A stretch of DNA of 10,012 nucleotides. Origin: Methanolobus sp. UBA474. GTDB lineage: Archaea; Halobacteriota; Methanosarcinia; Methanosarcinales; Methanosarcinaceae. The stretch covers positions 1 through 10,012 of the forward strand of contig DANZ01000140.1 in the NCBI GenBank assembly GCA_002501695.1, read 5' to 3'. The translations under genes and the position numbers were made by a program. Each line of letters begins with the position of its first letter. Position 1 is the first letter of the stretch. Below are positions 5,944 through 10,012 of this stretch, piece by piece. The notes beneath the pieces were generated by a model that was not told the DNA's origin, did no database searches, and worked only from the letters and a program-made list of their open reading frames with translations.

Positions 5944-7320
5944 CTACAGGGACCCGAATACTGCCAATGTCCTTTCCCTTTCTGCTTTGTGGTCAACTAT
6001 TGAGGACGGATATCCGGAGGAAGCCGGCGGTTCTTTCTTCTCCAGGCCATGGATATCATCTGCGCTCATTTCGCGTAGCTCAGGCACCCACCGCCGGATA
6101 TACTCACAGTCAGGGTCATACTTCCTCTGCTGGAGCCACGGATTGAGAACACGGAAATAGGGCTGCGAATCCGCGCCTGTGGAAGCTGACCACTGCCAGT
6201 TGCCGTTATTCACACAGGGATCGTGGTCAACCAGCCGGCTTGCAAAATACATCTCCCCCAGATGCCAGTCTATATGCAGGTCCTTCACAAGGAAGGATGC
6301 AACTATCATCCTCACCCTGTTGTGCATGAACCCTGTCGCATTCAGCTGTCTCATGCCTGCATCAACTATAGGAAAGCCGGTGCTTCCAGAACACCAGGCA
6401 TGGAACATGGAATTGTTGTAATCCCATCGGATATTCCGGAACTTTTCCTTGAAGGCCTGTCTGAACACATAGGGAAAATGATATGCCAGATGAGTGAAGA
6501 AATCCCGCCAGTATAGCTGCCTGATCAGCGGATGGCCTTCGCCAAGTTCGTTTTGCACATAGTGATAGAACTCTCTTATGGATATGGTCCCAAGTTTATT
6601 GTGCGCTGAAAGCCCTGTTGTCCCCTCAAGCGAGGGATAATCGCGCTCAGCTTCATAGTTCTCAAAACGGGGCATATCTTCTAGTACCTTGAGGGCGTTT
6701 GTCCTCCCGCCATGGGTAAACAGGCGTTCGTTTGATTCTGGCAGCAGCCTTTCAGGAGTATGCTGTTCTTCAATACCCGGTTCACCCATGAAGAAATTAC
6801 TTTTCATGAGTGTGGAAGGAACAGGAATTTCCTGTTTCAGGCCGGCGCGAAGGAACTGGGAGAAAATAACGTAGGGACGCCCCTGCTGAGTCAGGACGGT
6901 CCCTGGCTCATGGAGCAGGCAGTCACTAACCTGCACGAACTTAATATCTAAACATGCACATGCGTTCTTTATAGCCTCATCCCTTCGCCTGCTGAAGGGA
7001 GTATAATCCTGATTGACAAAGACAGCATCCACATTTAGCTTGCCTGCAAGCTGACATATAATGTCCTCCGCTATCCCGGAGAAGAGGAACAGCCTGCCAC
7101 CCCTTGCCTTGAACTGGCCTTCCAGGTCTTCCAGTGACCCAAGCAGGAACTGGAAAGCATTGGCATTGAAACCAAGCCTTTGTGAATTTGAGAGTCGCGG
7201 GTCGAATATAAAACAGGGTAGCACCTCAGCTGAAGATTCCATGGCTGCCCTGAGGCCCAGATTATCGTCAATGCGCAGGTCTCTCCTGAAAATAAAGAGC
7301 GTTCGGTTCAAATGCGTCAT
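5944..7320 (-). CDS. phr: Deoxyribodipyrimidine photolyase, class I CPD type
   Basis: This flavoenzyme repairs cyclobutane pyrimidine dimers in DNA using blue or near-UV light. Its 458 residues are full length for class I. The N-terminal alpha/beta antenna domain begins LFIFRRDLRIDDNLGL (8-23). The C-terminal FAD domain includes LYWRDFFTHL (269-278), TGFPIVDAGMRQLNATGFMH (314-333), NRVRMIVASFLVKDLHIDW (334-352) and NNGNWQWSASTG (371-382). By alignment with the E. coli enzyme as I recall it, the electron-transfer triad W306-W359-W382 corresponds to W299, W352 and W375. The FAD-N5 asparagine is N371, and W271 and W377 match the dimer-binding tryptophans. A methanogen makes deazaflavin for F420, so 8-HDF is a likely antenna, but this is inference. 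The ATG overlaps the stop of the SOUL gene by one base (TAATG), indicating coupled translation. The stop is TAG. Confidence 0.96.
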   Translation of the reverse strand: MTHLNRTLFIFRRDLRIDDNLGLRAAMESSAEVLPCFIFDPRLSNSQRLGFNANAFQFLLGSLEDLEGQFKARGGRLFLFSGIAEDIICQLAGKLNVDAVFVNQDYTPFSRRRDEAIKNACACLDIKFVQVSDCLLHEPGTVLTQQGRPYVIFSQFLRAGLKQEIPVPSTLMKSNFFMGEPGIEEQHTPERLLPESNERLFTHGGRTNALKVLEDMPRFENYEAERDYPSLEGTTGLSAHNKLGTISIREFYHYVQNELGEGHPLIRQLYWRDFFTHLAYHFPYVFRQAFKEKFRNIRWDYNNSMFHAWCSGSTGFPIVDAGMRQLNATGFMHNRVRMIVASFLVKDLHIDWHLGEMYFASRLVDHDPCVNNGNWQWSASTGADSQPYFRVLNPWLQQRKYDPDCEYIRRWVPELREMSADDIHGLEKKEPPASSGYPSSIVDHKAERERTLAVFGSL

Positions 7321-7904
7321 TATTTCACCTCAACGGATACATCGTTTCGCATCATGACAGGAGGTACCCAGGGAGGATCGTATCTCAGCAGGAAATAATC
7401 CCCGCGGGTTTCCACATCATGTTCCATGAGCCCGTCCTCAAGCTTCTTCCGGTGCTCCTCGTAAGTATCAGCACCGGCATATCCCGTGAAACTGATGGAC
7501 GCCAGTTCCCTGGCAGGTAGCTCGCTAATGAGGATATCGCTGTTCACAGGCTCCGGTGCATTATCTTTCCCATATTCCCCGGGCAATATGAAAGACATAT
7601 TCACTGCATTCTCTTCCCGGTACGAGATAACAGGCACGGTCATATCCATTTTGAGATTGCCCCTGTTGTTTCCAAGGATATAGCGGGAAAGAGTACTAAA
7701 TGCAGTGCCGGAACTGTCCGAACGCGTAGAAGCAATAGTAAGATTGCCGTATCGCCTTATTTCTATTCCGCCGTCCAGTTCTTCAACTACAACATAGCCC
7801 GCCTCTTCAGCATCCTTTGTGATCGCTGCACTTGCAAGGAACCATCCTATAGCAAGTACTACGGCAACAGTGGTCAATCCAAAAGCGATGCCTGATCTTT
7901 CCAT
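7320..7904 (-). CDS. SOUL-family heme-binding protein, membrane-anchored
   Basis: 194 residues. Residues 7-29 form one hydrophobic segment (FGLTTVAVVLAIGWFLASAA), an uncleaved anchor or signal peptide, so the rest should lie outside the cytoplasmic membrane. The SOUL domain fills about 36-193: GYVVVEELDGGIEIRRYGNL (36-55), ILGNNRGNLKMDMTVPVIS (76-94), MSFILPGEY (103-111) and RYDPPWVPPVMMRNDVSVEV (174-193), all positions where the family is conserved. Characterised members bind heme or other porphyrins, but their roles are poorly defined. The domain is complete. It is the first gene of an operon with the photolyase, its TAA sharing a base with the next ATG. No ribosome binding site precedes this ATG, and a TATA-like TTTAAATTT sits about 20-28 bases upstream, so the transcript may be leaderless. 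Confidence 0.92.
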   Translation of the reverse strand: MERSGIAFGLTTVAVVLAIGWFLASAAITKDAEEAGYVVVEELDGGIEIRRYGNLTIASTRSDSSGTAFSTLSRYILGNNRGNLKMDMTVPVISYREENAVNMSFILPGEYGKDNAPEPVNSDILISELPARELASISFTGYAGADTYEEHRKKLEDGLMEHDVETRGDYFLLRYDPPWVPPVMMRNDVSVEVK

Positions 7905-7921
7905 AATGATTAATAGTCTTT

Positions 7922-7932
7922 TAAATTTAAGG
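7922..7932 (-). promoter_or_regulatory. Promoter of the SOUL-photolyase operon
   Basis: On the minus strand CCTTAAATTTAAAAG contains a TATA-like core 18-28 bases before the SOUL ATG. That spacing puts the transcript start almost at the start codon, in keeping with the absence of a ribosome binding site there. Confidence 0.4.
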
Positions 7933-7983
7933 TTTTAGCAGACCCAATCATCAGGAACAAAGCACTCAAAACTACACCTTATC

Positions 7984-8064
7984 ATGGCAGAAAGCTTTGA
8001 GCCGAAGACAAAGTTGGCAAAGCACGAAGCCGGATATGCCAGGTATATTTCCCCGGTAACATAG
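7984..8064 (+). other. Short open frame of 26 codons in the divergent intergenic region
   Basis: ATG 7984 to TAG 8062-8064 would encode MAESFEPKTKLAKHEAGYAR plus six residues (YISPVT). The composition resembles the N-terminus of a real protein, but there is no ribosome binding site and I cannot identify it. It could be the stump of a lost gene. Confidence 0.15.
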
Positions 8065-8076
8065 TATTAAATAATA

Positions 8077-8125
8077 AATAGTTACTTGTACTAATATATA
8101 TTCAGTAGCTAAAATAAGTAGTTAA
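8077..8125 (+). repeat. Three TAGYTA-type repeats upstream of the first PHP gene
   Basis: AATAGTTAC (8077-8085), AGTAGCTAA (8104-8112) and AGTAGTTAA (8117-8125) are related nine-base units. The last two are 13 bases apart, and the third ends six bases before the TATA box. The position suits a regulator binding site, but the sequence is AT-rich and similarity may be accidental. Confidence 0.25.
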
Positions 8126-8128
8126 TAG

Positions 8129-8141
8129 ATATATTTATAAG
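8129..8141 (+). promoter_or_regulatory. TATA box of the first PHP gene
   Basis: GATATATTTATAA matches an archaeal TATA box. The expected transcript start near 8161 leaves a leader of about 33 bases. No good ribosome binding site is visible before the GTG at 8195. Confidence 0.5.
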
Positions 8142-8194
8142 CTATCCCGTTTCTGAGATTATTCCATATATTAACCACCCCCAAGAACCACGCT

Positions 8195-9193
8195 GTGATA
8201 ACTTTGTTTCAGACTTCAGAGATCAGACATAAAATTATTTCTTCTGAAAAGGCAGCCGGACTTCTGGAGGACGGATGGTGCAAGGCTGATATGCATGTAC
8301 ATACATGCTGCTCACACGATGTCCCACCCGCCCGGAAGACCCACCCTGCTCACCTTCTTGAGAAAGCGAAAAGTATGGGACTTGACTTTGTCACGTTCAC
8401 AGATCACGATACCGTAAAAGCCTATGATATGCTGGGATGGAACAGGAAAGACCTGACGCCTGGCGTGGAGATATCCATAAAAGATATCGAAAACGTCGGC
8501 CATACGGTACATATGAACACCTTCGCATTTGACAGGGAGCAATATCAGGACATAGAGCTTCTGGCAAAGAAGGAAAAGAACATTTACAGCCTGATCGACT
8601 ATCTGAAAAGCAACGACCTGCCTTATACATACAACCACCCCTTCTGGTTCAAGTTCGGAGAGAAGCCAAATATATTTGCAGTACCCGAACTTGTCAGGCA
8701 CTTTCCTGTAATAGAGTACAACGCTCAGGATCTGAGGGAGAAGAATTTCTTTTCCATGGTGCTGGCACAGCGTTACAACAAGGGAATGGCAATTAACACC
8801 GACAGCCATACAGGAGGCATCGGAAAGGTCTACACTGTCGCAAAAGGCGATACTTTCCAGGAATACTTCGCCAATATCAGCAAAGGGCGCTCCTATATGG
8901 TCATGGAGGAGCCGGGGTGGAAACACTTTGCCGGAGAGATAGGCTCCCTGATAGAACTGCTGTTCAGCATCGATAAAGGAATATGGGAAGAAATGGACTT
9001 TTCCACAGGCATTGGCGTTTTTGACAGGGTCATGAGCGCTCTGGCAAGCGATATGCCGGACAATAGCACCATGTTCAGTAAAGTGACGGCAGGTCTGGCC
9101 AGGCAGGTGTCGGGCTCCCGTTTGCCTGTATTCCTGCACATGCTTTCCAAGAGGTCGCAGGTAACCATGATCAAGAGAATGGTTAATGCCTGA
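8195..9193 (+). CDS. PHP-domain metal-dependent phosphoesterase, first of a tandem pair
   Basis: 332 residues from GTG 8195. The first 240 or so form a PHP domain, a metal-dependent hydrolase barrel acting on phosphoesters. Its metal-binding motifs appear in order: DMHVHTCCSHD (32-42), TFTDHDTV (67-74), GVEIS (90-94), GHTVHMN (102-108), YNHPFW (146-151), VIEYN (172-176) and TDSHTGG (202-208). The C-terminal 90 residues are mostly helical, with no motif I can name. The architecture resembles stand-alone PHP phosphoesterases rather than histidinol phosphatase or DNA polymerase X fusions. The actual substrate, whether nucleotide, RNA end or small phosphoester, cannot be inferred. The start is supported by alignment with the downstream paralog, whose residue numbering agrees up to KIISS, but it lacks a ribosome binding site. 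The gene is divergent from the SOUL operon. Confidence 0.9.
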   Translation: MITLFQTSEIRHKIISSEKAAGLLEDGWCKADMHVHTCCSHDVPPARKTHPAHLLEKAKSMGLDFVTFTDHDTVKAYDMLGWNRKDLTPGVEISIKDIENVGHTVHMNTFAFDREQYQDIELLAKKEKNIYSLIDYLKSNDLPYTYNHPFWFKFGEKPNIFAVPELVRHFPVIEYNAQDLREKNFFSMVLAQRYNKGMAINTDSHTGGIGKVYTVAKGDTFQEYFANISKGRSYMVMEEPGWKHFAGEIGSLIELLFSIDKGIWEEMDFSTGIGVFDRVMSALASDMPDNSTMFSKVTAGLARQVSGSRLPVFLHMLSKRSQVTMIKRMVNA

Positions 9194-9262
9194 TGCCACG
9201 AGAATATGGCAGAAGGACTATTTGAGAGGCACAACAGAAAGAAAGCTCTTTTTACGGATGGT

Positions 9263-9287
9263 ATGTGTCCCTTAATATAGGACATAT
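9263..9287 (+). other. Hairpin between the two PHP genes
   Basis: ATGTGTCC (9263-9270) pairs with GGACATAT (9280-9287) over eight base pairs, including one G-T, around a nine-base loop. An AT-rich run (TATATATTTAATAG) follows. It lies 70 bases after the stop of the first PHP gene and could end that transcript or serve as an operator for the second. Confidence 0.35.
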
Positions 9288-9297
9288 TATATATTTA

Positions 9298-9310
9298 ATA
9301 GTCTGACTAT
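9298..9310. promoter_or_regulatory. Inverted repeat ATAGT-CTG-ACTAT, candidate operator
   Basis: This perfect 5-3-5 inverted repeat sits 35-47 bases upstream of the TATA box at 9345-9351 and overlaps a second TATA-like sequence (TATAAAT, 9308-9314). That is a suitable place for a dimeric regulator, but nothing in the window identifies one. Confidence 0.3.
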
Positions 9311-9344
9311 AAATCGGATACACAAATTACTTATTTCGTCCTCG

Positions 9345-9351
9345 TTATATA
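9345..9351 (+). promoter_or_regulatory. TATA box of the second PHP gene
   Basis: TTATATA, with a predicted transcript start near 9373-9375. It implies either leaderless translation from ATG 9375 or a 20-base leader to ATG 9396. The second PHP gene therefore probably has its own promoter. Confidence 0.45.
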
Positions 9352-9395
9352 GATAAGTGTACCTGAAAAAGATCATGATTTATAGAACAAGAGTG

Positions 9396-10012
9396 ATGAT
9401 CTTGGCCCATGGAGCAAAGCCCGGTAAAGAGAAGATCATTTCTTCCGACAAGGCTGCCGAACTGCTGGAAAATGGCTGGCAGAAAGCAGACCTGCACGTT
9501 CATACATCCTGTTCGTTCGATGTGCTGTCTGCAGAAGCGATGCGTCCTGAAAACCTTCTCCGTAAAGGCAGATCAATAGGTCTTGGTTTTGTGACCTTCA
9601 CGGACCATGATACTGTCAGAGCCTATGACATCCTTGGCTGGGGCCGGGAGGATCTCACGCCGGGAGTGGAGCTGACGGTCAGCGATCCGGTGAATGTCGG
9701 GCACACCGTGCATATCAATGTTTTTGGATTTGAGAGGGAGCAATATATGGAGTTCGCTCTCATGGCTAAGCAGGAAAGCGATATTTACAGCCTCATAGAT
9801 TACTTCAGGAGCAATGACCTGCCATATATCTACAATCACCCTTTCTGGTTCCCGAGGGGCGACATACCCAACATCCCCGCAATTCCCGAGCTTGTCAGAC
9901 ATTTCCCTGTCATCGAATACAATATGCAGGACCTGCAGCAGAAGAACCTGCTGGTGATGGCACTTGCAGAGAGGTTCAACAAAGGCATGGCAGTGACGAC
10001 TGACAGCCACAC
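9396..10012 (+). CDS. PHP-domain metal-dependent phosphoesterase, second of a tandem pair (3' end outside window)
   Basis: 205 residues are visible before the window ends. By my alignment they are about two-thirds identical to the first PHP protein. The same metal-binding motifs are present: DLHVHTSCSFD, TFTDHDTV, GVELT, GHTVHIN, YNHPFW, VIEYN and TDSHT, where the window stops. The first motif has Phe where the upstream copy has His (CSFD against CSHD). The region after it diverges most (VLSAEAMRPEN against VPPARKTHPAH). ATG 9396 gives the same distance to KIISS as in the upstream gene. In-frame alternatives are ATG 9375, GTG 9393 and GTG 9357. No clear ribosome binding site is visible. The pair looks like a gene duplication, with the second copy keeping its own TATA box. 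Confidence 0.9.
   Translation, partial: MILAHGAKPGKEKIISSDKAAELLENGWQKADLHVHTSCSFDVLSAEAMRPENLLRKGRSIGLGFVTFTDHDTVRAYDILGWGREDLTPGVELTVSDPVNVGHTVHINVFGFEREQYMEFALMAKQESDIYSLIDYFRSNDLPYIYNHPFWFPRGDIPNIPAIPELVRHFPVIEYNMQDLQQKNLLVMALAERFNKGMAVTTDSH

Noticed and set aside
8312..9199. A 295-codon open frame on the minus strand
   Set aside because: It lies entirely opposite the first PHP gene, whose product carries every metal-binding motif. The antisense frame has no recognisable domain, and a similar one opposite the second PHP gene (9573-10010) shows it is a by-product of codon use.
1..10012. CRISPR array, complete insertion sequence or defence system
   Set aside because: No regularly spaced repeats, no transposase with terminal inverted repeats and no cas or restriction genes were found. 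RNase III here lies alone, without Cas or Argonaute partners.

Overview
The window looks like a chromosomal segment of a methanogenic euryarchaeon of the Methanosarcinales (Methanosarcinaceae-like). Three things point there: a FilR1-type winged-helix regulator, a gene family expanded in these methanogens; archaeal TATA-box promoters with GGAGGTGATC-type ribosome binding sites; and a class II tRNA-Leu without an encoded CCA end. This is inference from gene content, not a phylogenetic placement.

Layout. 1-563: the probable tail of one gene, then about 450 bases without a convincing gene. 564-1406 (+): a polytopic membrane protein of unknown function. 1582-2364 (+): a FilR1-like transcriptional regulator. 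2533-3291 (-): ribonuclease III, uncommon in archaea, converging on the regulator. 3292-4280: a visibly AT-rich stretch holding debris of a second FilR1-like gene (two copies of its last nine codons, 201 bases apart) and a 73-residue protein of unknown function. 4281-4365 (-): tRNA-Leu(UAG). 4469-5824 (-): MATE-family multidrug exporter with its own promoter and ribosome binding site. 5944-7904 (-): a two-gene operon, a membrane-anchored SOUL heme-binding protein followed by a class I CPD photolyase, joined by a one-base TAATG stop/start overlap. 8195-9193 (+) and 9396-10012+ (+): tandem paralogous PHP-domain phosphoesterases, about two-thirds identical over the shared part; the second runs off the window.

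How the genes fit together. The clearest functional unit is the SOUL-photolyase operon, linking a porphyrin-binding envelope protein to light-driven DNA repair. The MATE exporter lies downstream on the same strand but has separate signals. The PHP pair starts divergently from the SOUL operon across a 290-base AT-rich region with TATA boxes facing both ways. The stretch from about 2365 to 4280 differs in base composition, carries gene debris, and abuts the 3' side of a tRNA gene, so it is the most plausible recently rearranged or acquired part. No CRISPR array, complete insertion sequence, or obvious undescribed defence system was found.
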